Below the pieces are notes generated by a model. The model made no database searches. It was not told the DNA's origin and saw only the letters and a program-made list of their open reading frames with translations. This document shows positions 18,307 to 26,354 of a DNA stretch of 64,000 bases, piece after piece. The stretch spans positions 1 to 64,000 of the forward strand of contig NZ_NIXO01000010.1 in the NCBI RefSeq assembly GCF_002204795.1, read 5' to 3'. The position numbers were made by a program, and so were the translations under genes. How positions within the stretch are numbered: position 1 is the first letter of the stretch; each line of letters opens with the position of its first letter. The stretch is from Pseudomonas sp. K2I15. GTDB lineage: Bacteria; Pseudomonadota; Gammaproteobacteria; Pseudomonadales; Pseudomonadaceae.

Positions 18307-19266
18307 ATGAATAGCCTATTCAAACTGGTGCTCCAACGCCTCGCCCTCGGCCTGCTGTCTTTGTTCGCCGTGTCGGTGATCATCTTCCTGGCCGTGGGCA
18401 TGCTTCCCGGCGATATCGCCCAGGCCATGCTCGGCCAGTCCGCCACGCCGGAAACCGTGGCGGCCTTTCGTGCACAACTGGGCCTGGACCTGCCACCCCT
18501 GAGCCGCTTCGTGCAATGGCTGCTGCGCCTGCTGCACGGCGACCTCGGCGCTTCCCTGGCCAACCAGCGGCCCATCGCCGAGCTGATTGGCGCACGCCTG
18601 GGCAACACCCTGCGCCTGGCGGCATTGGCCGCGCTGGTCTCGGTGCCCCTGGCGCTGGTGCTGGGGATGCTCGCTGCGCTGTACCGCAACAGTTGGTTCG
18701 ATCGCCTGCTCAATACCTCGGCCCTGAGCGCGGTGTCGTTTCCCGAGTTCTTCGTCGCCTACCTGCTGATCCTGGTGTTTTCGGTCAAGCTCGGCTGGTT
18801 TCCCAGCCTGTCCAACCTGGCGCCCGACGCCTCATTCGGCACCATCCTCGACCGTTCGGTGCTGCCGGTCGCCACCCTGAGCCTGGTGGTGATCGCGCAG
18901 ATGATGCGCATGACCCGCGCCTCGCTGATCAACCTGCTGGCCAGCCCCTACATCGAGATGGCCCGGCTCAAGGGCATCAGCCAGTCGCGGATTATCTGGC
19001 GCCACGCGCTGCCCAATGCGCTGGCGCCGATTGTCAACGTGATCGCGCTGAACCTGGCGTATCTGGTAGTGGGCGTGGTGGTGGTCGAGGTGGTCTTTGT
19101 CTACCCGGGGCTCGGCCAGTTGCTGGTGGACTCGGTGTCCAAGCGCGATATCCCGGTGGTGCAGGCCTGCAGCCTGATCTTCGCTGCCACTTACATCCTG
19201 CTCAACACCGGCGCCGATGTGCTGTCCATCGCCAGCAACCCACGCCTGATGCATCCCAAGGGGTAG
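18307..19266 (+). CDS. ABC transporter permease, DppB type
   Basis: A 319-residue integral membrane protein with about six helices. It starts LVLQRLALGLLSLFAVSVIIF and has LGLDLPPLSRFVQWL typical of DppB/OppB. The EAA coupling loop is EMARLKGISQSRIIWRHALP near residue 220. It pairs with the following permease (3-base gap) to form the channel for the Tat-exported binding protein. RBS is GAGAACC-like and weak, perhaps compensated by coupling to the REP region upstream. Confidence 0.93.
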   Translation: MNSLFKLVLQRLALGLLSLFAVSVIIFLAVGMLPGDIAQAMLGQSATPETVAAFRAQLGLDLPPLSRFVQWLLRLLHGDLGASLANQRPIAELIGARLGNTLRLAALAALVSVPLALVLGMLAALYRNSWFDRLLNTSALSAVSFPEFFVAYLLILVFSVKLGWFPSLSNLAPDASFGTILDRSVLPVATLSLVVIAQMMRMTRASLINLLASPYIEMARLKGISQSRIIWRHALPNALAPIVNVIALNLAYLVVGVVVVEVVFVYPGLGQLLVDSVSKRDIPVVQACSLIFAATYILLNTGADVLSIASNPRLMHPKG

Positions 19267-19269
19267 ACC

Positions 19270-20097
19270 ATGAGCCTTCTCACACAACTGGCCCGGGCGC
19301 CATTGAGCGCGAAGTTCGGCCTGCTGATTATCGTGCTGTATGTGCTGGTGGCGCTGTTTGCACCGGTGCTCGCGCCGTATGGCGAAACCCAGGTGGTGGG
19401 TGACGGGTTTGCGCCCTGGAGCGGTCAGTTCCTGCTGGGCACCGATAACCTCGGACGGGATATGTTCAGCCGTCTGGTGTATGGCGCGCGCAATACCTTG
19501 GGCATCGCGTTTCTGACGACGGTGCTGGCGTTTTTGCTGGGCGGTTTGAGCGGCCTGGTGGCGGCGATCAAGGGTGGCTCGGTGGACCAGGGATTGTCGC
19601 GGGTGGTGGACATCTTGATGGCGATCCCGCAACTGATTTTCGCCTTGCTGATTCTCAGCGTGGTCGGCACCAACGCGACGTCGCTGGTGCTGGTGATTGC
19701 ACTGCTGGACTCGACCCGGGTGTTTCGCCTGTCCCGGGCCGTGGCGATGACCGTGGTGGTACAGGACTTTGTCGAAGCCGCGCGGTTGCGTGGGGAAGGG
19801 CTGTGGTGGTTGGTCACCCGCGAAGTGCTGCCCAATGCCGCCGCGCCGTTGATTGCCGAGTTCGGCCTGCGGTTCTGCTTCGTGTTTTTGTTTATCAGTG
19901 CGCTGTCGTTCCTCGGCCTGGGCATTCAACCGCCGACCGCCGATTGGGGCAGCATGGTCCGCGACAATGCGGTGCTGATTACCTTCGGCGACATCAGCCC
20001 GTTGCTGCCGGCCCTGGCGGTGGCGTTGATCACCGTCAGCGTGAATTTTGTGGTCGACTGGATGCTGCATAAATCCAGCGGCCTGAAGGAGTGTTGA
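19270..20097 (+). CDS. ABC transporter permease, DppC type
   Basis: A 275-residue permease. It begins with the short cytoplasmic helix and periplasmic loop FAPVLAPYGE of DppC/OppC proteins, followed by FLLGTDNLGRDMFSRLVYGAR, the C-type signature (here up to LVYGA). The EAA loop is EAARLRGEGLWWLVTREVLP near residue 165. It is encoded 3 bases after the DppB-type gene, and its stop is 2 bases before the ATPase start. It forms the heteromeric pore. Confidence 0.93.
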   Translation: MSLLTQLARAPLSAKFGLLIIVLYVLVALFAPVLAPYGETQVVGDGFAPWSGQFLLGTDNLGRDMFSRLVYGARNTLGIAFLTTVLAFLLGGLSGLVAAIKGGSVDQGLSRVVDILMAIPQLIFALLILSVVGTNATSLVLVIALLDSTRVFRLSRAVAMTVVVQDFVEAARLRGEGLWWLVTREVLPNAAAPLIAEFGLRFCFVFLFISALSFLGLGIQPPTADWGSMVRDNAVLITFGDISPLLPALAVALITVSVNFVVDWMLHKSSGLKEC

Positions 20098-20099
20098 GG

Positions 20100-21719
20100 A
20101 TGGACAAGCCACTGCTGGAAATCCGCAACCTGCAGATCGAAGGGCATTACGAAGATGCCTGGCACCCGCTGATCAAGGGCATCGACCTGACGTTGCAGCG
20201 GGGCGAGGTGCTGGGGTTGATTGGTGAGTCTGGCGCGGGTAAATCAACCTTGGGCCTGGCGGCCATGGGCTTTGCCCGCGATGGTTGCCGCATCACCGGC
20301 GGCTCGGTGTGCTTTGACGGCATTCAGCTGTTGCAGGCCAAGCCTGAAGCACTGCGCAAGCTGCGTGGCCTGCGCATTGCCTACGTTGCGCAAAGCGCCG
20401 CTGCCTCGTTCAACCCGGCCCACCGGCTGATTGACCAGCATGTGGAAGCGGCTGTGATCAACGGCGGTATCAGCCGTGCCCAGGCCGAACGCGAGGCGGT
20501 GGAGCTTTACCGCGTGCTGCGCCTGCCCAATCCGGAAACCATTGGCCAGCGTTATCCGCATCAGGTTTCCGGCGGGCAACTGCAACGGGTGATGACCGCT
20601 ATGGCGATGGCTTGTCACCCCGATTTGATCATCTTCGACGAACCCACCACCGCCCTCGACGTCACCACCCAGATCGAAGTGCTGGCGGCGATTCGCGATG
20701 CGGTAAAAACCTTCGGCAGCGCCGCGCTGTATATCAGCCATGACCTGGCGGTGGTCGCGCAGATGGCCGACCGCATCATGGTGCTGCGCCACGGCAAGCT
20801 GGTGGAGGAGGCCGAGACTCGCACCATGCTCAGCGCACCGCAGCAGGACTACACCAAGTCCCTGTGGGCGGTGCGCAGTTTTCGCACCGAGCCCAAGGCT
20901 TGCCCGGAGCAGCAAGTGCCGTTGTTGGAGGTGCGCCAGGTGTGCGCCAGCTACGGGCATCAGCCGGTGCTGCACGACGTGTCGATGAGCCTGTATCGCG
21001 GCCAGACGTTGGCGGTGATCGGCGAATCCGGCAGTGGCAAAAGCTCCACGGCACGCCTGATCACCGGGCTGCTGCCGGCCACGGCGGGGCAGGTGCTGTA
21101 TGACGGCGAAGCGTTACCGGTGGATTTTCGTCGGCGTAGCAAGGAGCAGTTGCGGCGGATCCAGATGATCTATCAGATCCCGGATACCGCGCTGAACCCG
21201 CGCCAACGCATCGTCGATATTATCGGCCGGCCACTGACCTTCTACCTCGGCCTCAAGGGCAAGGCCATGCGCGCCCGTGTCGCCGAGTTACTGGAGATGA
21301 TCGAACTGGACCCTGCCACCTTCATGGAGCGTCAGCCACGTGAACTGTCCGGCGGCCAGAAGCAGCGGATTTGCATCGCCCGCGCCCTGGCGGCCGACCC
21401 GCAACTGATTATCTGCGATGAAGTGACCTCGGCCCTGGATCAACTGGTGGCCGAGGGCGTGCTGAAGTTGCTCAACCGTATCCAGCAGCAGTTGGGCGTG
21501 GCCTACCTGTTTATCACCCACGACGTGGCTACCGTGCGCGCCATCGCCGATGAAGTGGTGGTGATGCAACGCGGCAGGGTGGTGGACCAGGGCAGCCGCA
21601 GCGCGATCTTCACGCCGCCGTATCAGGACTACACCGGCCTGCTATTTTCATCGGAGCCGGAAATGGACCCCGACTGGCTGGACCATGTGCTGGCCGAACG
21701 GGCCGCGCTTACTTCTTGA
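20100..21719 (+). CDS. ABC transporter ATP-binding protein, fused DppD-DppF type
   Basis: A 539-residue protein with two complete ATPase domains. Walker A motifs are GESGAGKST (about residue 42) and GESGSGKSS (about residue 310). Signature motifs are VSGGQLQR and LSGGQKQR, with Walker B IIFDEPTTALD and IICDEVTSALD. The second Walker B has Val where Pro is usual. A GTG at 20091 is also in frame, but AAGGAG is 7 bases before ATG 20100, which also follows the DppC stop. One polypeptide thus supplies both motor halves of the importer. Confidence 0.93.
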   Translation: MDKPLLEIRNLQIEGHYEDAWHPLIKGIDLTLQRGEVLGLIGESGAGKSTLGLAAMGFARDGCRITGGSVCFDGIQLLQAKPEALRKLRGLRIAYVAQSAAASFNPAHRLIDQHVEAAVINGGISRAQAEREAVELYRVLRLPNPETIGQRYPHQVSGGQLQRVMTAMAMACHPDLIIFDEPTTALDVTTQIEVLAAIRDAVKTFGSAALYISHDLAVVAQMADRIMVLRHGKLVEEAETRTMLSAPQQDYTKSLWAVRSFRTEPKACPEQQVPLLEVRQVCASYGHQPVLHDVSMSLYRGQTLAVIGESGSGKSSTARLITGLLPATAGQVLYDGEALPVDFRRRSKEQLRRIQMIYQIPDTALNPRQRIVDIIGRPLTFYLGLKGKAMRARVAELLEMIELDPATFMERQPRELSGGQKQRICIARALAADPQLIICDEVTSALDQLVAEGVLKLLNRIQQQLGVAYLFITHDVATVRAIADEVVVMQRGRVVDQGSRSAIFTPPYQDYTGLLFSSEPEMDPDWLDHVLAERAALTS

Positions 21720-21728
21720 GGAACGTTT

Positions 21729-22430
21729 ATGAAGGTTTTGATTGTCCATGCTCATCCCGAGCCGCAGTCGTTTACCGCGGCCTTGCGTGACCAGGCCATT
21801 TCCACCCTGCAAGCGCAGGGGCATGAGGTGCAGGTCAGCGATCTCTATGGGATGAACTGGAACCCGGTGGCCAGCGCCTCGGACTTTACCTCGCGGGAGA
21901 ATCCCGAGTACCTGGTGTATGCGCTGGAGCAGCGACTGGGGGTGAAAAGCCAATCCATCGCGGCGGATATCCAGCAGGAGTTGGACAAGCTGCTGTGGGC
22001 CGATTTGCTGATCCTCAACTTCCCGATCTTCTGGTTCTCGGCCCCGGCGATGCTCAAGGGCTGGATTGACCGGGTGCTGGTGTCGGGTGTGTGCTACGGC
22101 GGCAAGCGGTTTTATGATCAGGGCGGGCTCGCCGGCAAGAAAGCGCTGGTGACGGTCACCCTCGGCGGGCGCGAGCATATGTTTGGCGAACGTGCGATTC
22201 ACGGACCGCTTGCGGACATGCTGCGGCCGATTCTGCGTGGCACGCTGGCGTATGTTGGCTTTGAGGTGCTGGAGCCGTTTGTGGCGTGGCATGTGCCGTA
22301 TATCAGCGCCGAGGCCCGCCAGGATTTCCTGCACGGTTACCAGCAGCGATTGGAAAGGCTGGCGGATGACCAGCCGTTGGTGTTTCCCAAGCTGGAGCAG
22401 TTTGATGAGGCGCTGTACCCGCTCACATGA
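21729..22430 (+). CDS. NAD(P)H-dependent oxidoreductase, flavodoxin-fold quinone reductase
   Basis: A 233-residue protein of the NQO1/MdaB/KefF-like flavodoxin fold. MKVLIVHAHPEPQSFTAAL contains the phosphate-binding loop, and ILNFPIFWFSAPAMLKGWID contains the FPIFWFS...KGWIDRV signature. It reduces quinones or other electrophiles with NAD(P)H using FAD or FMN. A RBS (GAGGAAC) lies just before the ATG, 9 bases after the ATPase stop, so it closes the catabolic operon. Its role there may be detoxification of a quinone- or aldehyde-like intermediate; this is inference. Confidence 0.9.
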   Translation: MKVLIVHAHPEPQSFTAALRDQAISTLQAQGHEVQVSDLYGMNWNPVASASDFTSRENPEYLVYALEQRLGVKSQSIAADIQQELDKLLWADLLILNFPIFWFSAPAMLKGWIDRVLVSGVCYGGKRFYDQGGLAGKKALVTVTLGGREHMFGERAIHGPLADMLRPILRGTLAYVGFEVLEPFVAWHVPYISAEARQDFLHGYQQRLERLADDQPLVFPKLEQFDEALYPLT

Positions 22431-22447
22431 GTGCAGTGGAGATCTAA

Positions 22448-22537
22448 TGTGGGAGCGGGCTTGCTCGCCAATACGTTGGGTCAGCTAATACATGTGCTGA
22501 CTGACACACCGCTTTCGCGAGCAAGCCCGCTCCCACA
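22448..22537. repeat. REPIN (paired REP elements), probable bidirectional terminator
   Basis: Two exact 21-base inverted arms, 22448-22468 and 22517-22537 (TGTGGGAGCGGGCTTGCTCG plus one base), enclose 48 bases. It lies between the convergent oxidoreductase and DAHP-synthase genes, a usual REPIN position. There it can stop read-through from both sides. Confidence 0.9.
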
Positions 22538-22562
22538 GTTTGATCTCCATGGATCAACCCGT

Positions 22563-23633
22563 TTAGGGCTGTGCCCGCAATCGCTCGGCGGCGCTGCGCA
22601 GCAACTGCTCGGTGCCGTTCCAGCCCAGGCAACCGTCGGTGATCGACACGCCGTATTTTATCGACGGGCCGAGCGGCTGGCAGCCTTCGAACAGGTGGCT
22701 TTCGATCATCATGCCGATCAGCGACGTGTCGCCCTGCAAGCGCTGCTCCAGCACATCATTGAACACCGCCGGTTGGCGCAGCGGGTCTTTGCCGCTGTTG
22801 GCGTGGCTGCAGTCGACCATGATCCGTGGCGTGACTTTGCTCTTGGCCAGGTCCGCGTGAACCTGCGCCACGCTCTGGCGATCGTAGTTCGGCCCACGGT
22901 GGCCGCCGCGCAATACCAGGTGGGTATCGGGGTTGCCCGGGGTCTGAATGATCGCCGGATGGCCCTGGCTGTCGACACCGAAGTGGCGGTGCGGGTGAGC
23001 CGCGGAGCGCATGGCGTCACAGGCGATGGCCACGCCGCCGTCGGTGCCGTTCTTGAAGCCCACGGGCATGCCGAGGCCGCTGGCCATTTCGCGGTGGATC
23101 TGCGATTCGGTGGTGCGCGCGCCAATGGCGACCCAGCTCAGCAGGTCATCGAAGTAGCCGGCGGCCATCGGTTGCAGCAACTCGGTGGCCACCGGCAAGC
23201 CCAGGCGCAGCATTTCGCGCATCAGTTCCCGGGACAGGCTCAGGCCGGCGGCCATGTCGTCGCTGCCATCCAGGCGCGGGTCGTAGGCCAGGCCTTTCCA
23301 GCCGATGGTGGTGCGGGGTTTTTCGACGTAGGCGCGGATCACCAGCAGCATCTGGTCACTGACTTCATGGGCCAGTTTTTTCAGGTTGCGCGCGTATTCC
23401 ATGGCCGATTCCGGGTCGTGGATCGAGCACGGGCCGACGATCACCAACAGGCGTGAATCTTCGCCCTTGAGGATGGCGCGAACGGCTTGGCGATGGGCGT
23501 GGATCTGTTCGTTGAGGAACGGGCTCAGGGGCAGTTGGTGCTTGAGCTCAAGGGAGCTGGGCAAACGCTGGGTCAGCGCTTCATTGGCGCAGGACAGGGT
23601 GGAAACAGGCACAGCGGCGATGGACGAGTTCAT
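22563..23633 (-). CDS. 3-deoxy-7-phosphoheptulonate synthase (DAHP synthase, class I)
   Basis: A 356-residue type I DAHP synthase that catalyses PEP + erythrose-4-phosphate to DAHP, the first shikimate step. Signature segments are VIVGPCSIHD, PRTTIGWKGL and LRGGHRGPNYD. Later come IMVDCSHANSGKDP and SLIGMMIESHL. The frame extends 22 residues upstream, but AGGAAG lies 7 bases before ATG 23633 and the family begins here. Upstream on the same strand lie an aromatic-rich leader peptide and an intrinsic terminator, pointing to attenuation control. Whether the enzyme is Tyr-, Phe- or Trp-inhibited cannot be told. Confidence 0.94.
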   Translation of the reverse strand: MNSSIAAVPVSTLSCANEALTQRLPSSLELKHQLPLSPFLNEQIHAHRQAVRAILKGEDSRLLVIVGPCSIHDPESAMEYARNLKKLAHEVSDQMLLVIRAYVEKPRTTIGWKGLAYDPRLDGSDDMAAGLSLSRELMREMLRLGLPVATELLQPMAAGYFDDLLSWVAIGARTTESQIHREMASGLGMPVGFKNGTDGGVAIACDAMRSAAHPHRHFGVDSQGHPAIIQTPGNPDTHLVLRGGHRGPNYDRQSVAQVHADLAKSKVTPRIMVDCSHANSGKDPLRQPAVFNDVLEQRLQGDTSLIGMMIESHLFEGCQPLGPSIKYGVSITDGCLGWNGTEQLLRSAAERLRAQP

Positions 23634-23680
23634 ATTCGGGCTTCCTGGGCAAGCGGCGGGCTGTTCCCGCGCGCTTGGCC

Positions 23681-23833
23681 CTACTGGGGTGTTCGACAAT
23701 TGGCCGTATTGGCTACGCGTGTTGGCTTGCCACCAATAGGTGACCGATCGGAGGCGGCAGGCTGTCCCGAACGGAGCTTGCTAAATCGCCAGGCGGTGGA
23801 GGTGTCGTAGCGGTAATAGGTGGCGTAGTTCAT
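23681..23833 (-). CDS. Small ORF between attenuator and DAHP synthase (50 aa)
   Basis: A 50-residue reading frame starting MNYATYYRYDTSTAWRF, with four Tyr among the first nine residues and a Trp soon after. AAGGA lies about 8 bases before its ATG. It sits after the intrinsic terminator and 47 bases before the synthase start. It may be a second leader or a real small protein co-expressed with the synthase. Coding status is unproven. Confidence 0.45.
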   Translation of the reverse strand: MNYATYYRYDTSTAWRFSKLRSGQPAASDRSPIGGKPTRVANTANCRTPQ

Positions 23834-23882
23834 GTCGTGAGTCCTTTAAGTGTTCGGTGTGTGGCAAAAATAATAAGGGCTG

Positions 23883-23921
23883 AAAAAACAAAACCCCCGG
23901 TCGGGGAGCCGACCGGGGGTT
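23883..23921 (-). terminator. Intrinsic terminator acting as attenuator for DAHP synthase
   Basis: Read on the minus strand, AACCCCCGGTCGG / CCGACCGGGGGTT forms a 13-bp stem with a 4-base loop, followed by TTGTTTTTT. It lies 50 bases after the leader-peptide stop and before the synthase. GGGGT at 23940-23944 (minus strand) could pair with the stem's left arm in a weak antiterminator. Confidence 0.85.
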
Positions 23922-23971
23922 AGATTTCTCTGGTAGGCGACCCCTTGAGTAGTGGGCGCCGATTTCAGGTA

Positions 23972-24106
23972 TCAGGCGCGCCAGTGGCTAAACCAATACC
24001 CAAAATAAAAGCTTACCAGTGCGCTCAAACCGCTCACACGGCTAGCCACGACCGAGCGCTGGGCGCTGGCAGCAGGGCAAACCTGAGTGTGGGTGAGTTG
24101 CAACAT
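23972..24106 (-). CDS. Aromatic-amino-acid leader peptide (44 aa) of the DAHP synthase attenuator
   Basis: A 44-residue ORF beginning MLQLTHTQVC whose C-terminal part is SFYFGYWFSHWRA. Seven of ten consecutive residues (FYFGYWFSHW) are Phe, Tyr or Trp. GGAG is 7 bases before the ATG. Its stop is 50 bases before a strong intrinsic terminator, then comes the DAHP synthase. This is the layout of ribosome-mediated attenuation: stalling at aromatic codons when charged tRNA is scarce would prevent terminator formation. The use of all three aromatic residues would let it sense the general aromatic pool. Confidence 0.85.
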   Translation of the reverse strand: MLQLTHTQVCPAASAQRSVVASRVSGLSALVSFYFGYWFSHWRA

Positions 24107-24131
24107 GGTGTGTCTCCAAATGATGGGTGGA

Positions 24132-24160
24132 GCTTAACTGAGGCGAGTGGGCGGATTCAA
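24132..24160 (-). promoter_or_regulatory. Possible sigma70 promoter of the DAHP synthase leader
   Basis: On the minus strand TTGAAT, 17 bases, then TTAAGC, about 26 bases before the leader-peptide ATG. The -10 element is a poor match, so this is tentative. Confidence 0.3.
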
Positions 24161-24251
24161 TCAGTAATTTCTATTGAGGTTGGGTACTTACGGCTATGAC
24201 CCAAGTATCGATATGCTGCACAGACTTCACGATGATTGCCTGGATGCGACC

Positions 24252-25004
24252 ATGACTGCCTTGACGATTGCTGCTGCCCAATCCATTTCCATTGCGGGCG
24301 ACGTGCCCGGCAATATCGCCCGTCACCTGGCATTCATGTGTATTGCGGCAGAGCACGGTGTGCAATTGTTGGTGTTTCCAGAACTGTCCCTGACCGGCTA
24401 TGAGCCGCCCCTGGCCGCCGGGCTGGCGATTGCGCCGGACGATGAAGTGCTGGCGCCGTTGCGGGAGATGGCCCGTGAGTTGCGCATCACCGCTGTGGTG
24501 GGCATGCCGATTCGCCTGGGTGGCGCAAGTGAGGTGTTGATCGGCGCACTGGTGCTGGGGCCGGACGGCTCGGTGGCCGTCTATACCAAACAGCATCTGC
24601 ACCCTGGCGAAGAAGCAGCGTTTGCTGCGGGGCAGGGCGGTGCGGCCCTTGAATGGGGTGAAGACCGGATTGCCCTGGCTGTATGCGCAGACTTCTCCCA
24701 CGCCAGACATCCACGGCAGGCTGCCGAGGCCGGGGCGACTATCTACGCCGCCGGCGTGCTGATCAGCGAAGGCGGCTACGCGCCGGACACCACGTTGCTC
24801 CAGGGCTACGCCGCTGAGCATCAAATGGTGGTGCTGATGGCCAACCACGGCGGCCCAACCGGTGGCTGGACCTGCGCCGGGCGCAGCGCAATCTGGGGCG
24901 CTGATGGCGGTTTGATCGCAGCTAGCCCGGGTGTGGGCGATACGCTGGTGATTGCGCGGCGCGACCCGGCAGGCGAGTGGCACGGGGAACAGGTGGCGAT
25001 TTAG
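24252..25004 (+). CDS. Carbon-nitrogen hydrolase (nitrilase superfamily)
   Basis: About 250 residues. The Glu-Lys-Cys triad is visible. The Glu is in LLVFPELSLTGYEPP near residue 43, the Lys in VYTKQHLHPGEE near 117, and the Cys in IALAVCADFSHA near 148. The family hydrolyses amides, nitriles, ureido or carbamoyl compounds. The frame can be extended upstream to a TTG at 24174, but that would run into the divergent leader promoter; ATG 24252 begins the conserved MTALTIAAAQS. The RBS is weak. The GNAT gene follows after 13 bases, suggesting co-expression. Confidence 0.88.
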   Translation: MTALTIAAAQSISIAGDVPGNIARHLAFMCIAAEHGVQLLVFPELSLTGYEPPLAAGLAIAPDDEVLAPLREMARELRITAVVGMPIRLGGASEVLIGALVLGPDGSVAVYTKQHLHPGEEAAFAAGQGGAALEWGEDRIALAVCADFSHARHPRQAAEAGATIYAAGVLISEGGYAPDTTLLQGYAAEHQMVVLMANHGGPTGGWTCAGRSAIWGADGGLIAASPGVGDTLVIARRDPAGEWHGEQVAI

Positions 25005-25017
25005 GGAGCGCAGGCAC

Positions 25018-25452
25018 ATGGCGTTTCAACTGCAGACCGCGACCAGCCAACACCTGGCATTCGCTAGAACCCTGACCCATCAAGCCATGAGCAACTATTA
25101 TCGCCAATACGATTTGTCGTGGTCCGATGCGGGGTTCGATACCGCTTGGGCCGGGCGGGAGAACTGGCTGATCTGTCGCGATAACGAGGTGCTGGGTTTT
25201 ATCAGTATCAGTCGTGACCCAAAGGCGTTGTATATCCGCGAATTGCACATCCTTGAGGCGTTTCGTCATCAAGGGGCTGGCGGCTGGGTCATCGAGCAGA
25301 TGGTGCATAAGGCGCGCGCAGAAGGGTTGGGTCTTTTACGGTTGACCGTTTTCAAGACCAACCCGGCGCGAAGGCTCTATCAGCGCAAGGGCCTGGAAAT
25401 CGTTGGCGCGGAGGATTGTTTCTGGCGCATGGAGCGCGGATGCCGCCCGTGA
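25018..25452 (+). CDS. GNAT-family N-acetyltransferase
   Basis: A 144-residue GCN5-related acetyltransferase. YIRELHILEAFRHQGAGGWV is strand 4 with the acetyl-CoA-binding loop R/Q-x-x-G-x-G/A (RHQGAG), and RLTVFKTNPARRLYQRKGL is the C-terminal strand/helix with NPARRLY. GGAG lies 8-10 bases before ATG 25018; a longer frame upstream overlaps the hydrolase and is not credible. The acceptor is unknown. It is probably co-transcribed with the nitrilase-family gene. Confidence 0.88.
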   Translation: MAFQLQTATSQHLAFARTLTHQAMSNYYRQYDLSWSDAGFDTAWAGRENWLICRDNEVLGFISISRDPKALYIRELHILEAFRHQGAGGWVIEQMVHKARAEGLGLLRLTVFKTNPARRLYQRKGLEIVGAEDCFWRMERGCRP

Positions 25453-25516
25453 TCAGGAGCGAGTACTACCCCTTTGAGGAAAACAGGCACTCGATTTTAA
25501 TAAGCGCATACTGCCT

Positions 25517-25756
25517 TCAAGAGGTGATTTCGTGATCATGCCTCACGGTTTCGTCCTCAATCAGAATGATGCCGTCCTTCATGCCCAACAGGACCGCCAC
25601 CTTATGGGCTTCTCCACGCCGTCCCTTTTTGCGCCCAGCGAGCACCTGATAAGTGGTGGCCGGGTCCACGCCATGTTCCCGGGCGAACGCTTGAACAGAC
25701 TTACCTTGATGTTCCAGCCAGGCCTTGGCTTGTGCAGCAGTGCGAATACCGGGCAT
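25517..25756 (-). CDS. Phage-associated DNA-binding protein, BcepMu gp16-like
   Basis: A 79-residue protein with AQAKAWLEHQGKSVQAFARE and TYQVLAGRKKGRRGEAHKVA. This is the pattern I recall for the BcepMu gp16 family of small phage HTH proteins. It is divergent from an XRE regulator across an 81-base gap with spaced GTTCAA repeats, like a phage switch. No other phage genes are present, so this is probably a domesticated or relict module next to gacA. The family name is from memory. Confidence 0.7.
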   Translation of the reverse strand: MPGIRTAAQAKAWLEHQGKSVQAFAREHGVDPATTYQVLAGRKKGRRGEAHKVAVLLGMKDGIILIEDETVRHDHEITS

Positions 25757-25757
25757 A

Positions 25758-25773
25758 GTTCAAAACCGTTCAA
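25758..25773. promoter_or_regulatory. GTTCAA direct repeats between the divergent phage-type regulators
   Basis: GTTCAA occurs at 25758-25763 and 25768-25773, one helical turn apart, just upstream of the gp16-like start. It could be an operator for either regulator. Confidence 0.3.
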
Positions 25774-25837
25774 GTTTGTGTAAAACGAGATGAGTGTGTC
25801 ACCTCTTGGGGTGTGCCAAATAGGATCATACATCCAA

Positions 25838-26203
25838 ATGAGTGGAATCGGTTCCCGGTTAAGACAAGAAAGAGAGCGACTTGGCCTGTCGCAGAAAAAC
25901 TTTGGTGAAATAGGAGGTGTAGAGGCTAACGCACAGGGAAAATATGAAAATGGCGGGCGCGCGCCCAAGGCGGATTACTTGTCCCGCGTGGCAGAAAGAG
26001 GTGTCGATATCCTGTACGTATTAACCGGCACTCCGACGCCGACTCAACTTGAAAACCTGAGCCAGATCGAAGAGAAAGTACTGGGCAACTACCGGGCAAT
26101 GTTCAAGGAGGACCAGGATGCAATCCATCGCCTGACCTCCACCCTGGCCGAGCATTCAACCTCGAGTAATGGAAAAAGCAGGTCATCGACCCAGGATTCC
26201 TGA
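25838..26203 (+). CDS. XRE-family transcriptional regulator (phage-repressor type)
   Basis: A 121-residue protein with an N-terminal HTH (GIGSRLRQERERLGLSQKNF, then GEIGGVEANAQGKYENGGRAP), as in phage repressors. The tail is Ser/Thr-rich without a recognised peptidase domain. An ATG at 25790 is in frame but gives 16 residues unlike the family. ATG 25838 begins at the conserved SGIGSRLR. It is divergent from the gp16-like gene and lies 150 bases upstream of gacA. It may be a remnant of a prophage control region. Confidence 0.78.
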   Translation: MSGIGSRLRQERERLGLSQKNFGEIGGVEANAQGKYENGGRAPKADYLSRVAERGVDILYVLTGTPTPTQLENLSQIEEKVLGNYRAMFKEDQDAIHRLTSTLAEHSTSSNGKSRSSTQDS

Positions 26204-26354
26204 CCTTTTACCCAGCAAATTGAGCCGCCTGCCATTCGGCGAGGGCTCGTTGTGTATTGAAACTCTATATATATGACGCTTGCAGCTAGGTCTGCGCCTT
26301 GGTTTTTTGCTAAGGTGTTCAGCAACCTATAAGACCATATCGCGAGGTGTCTGC

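Noticed and set aside
20091..20102. GTG 20091 as start of the fused ATPase gene
   Set aside because: It overlaps the AAGGAG that serves ATG 20100 and would overlap the DppC stop.
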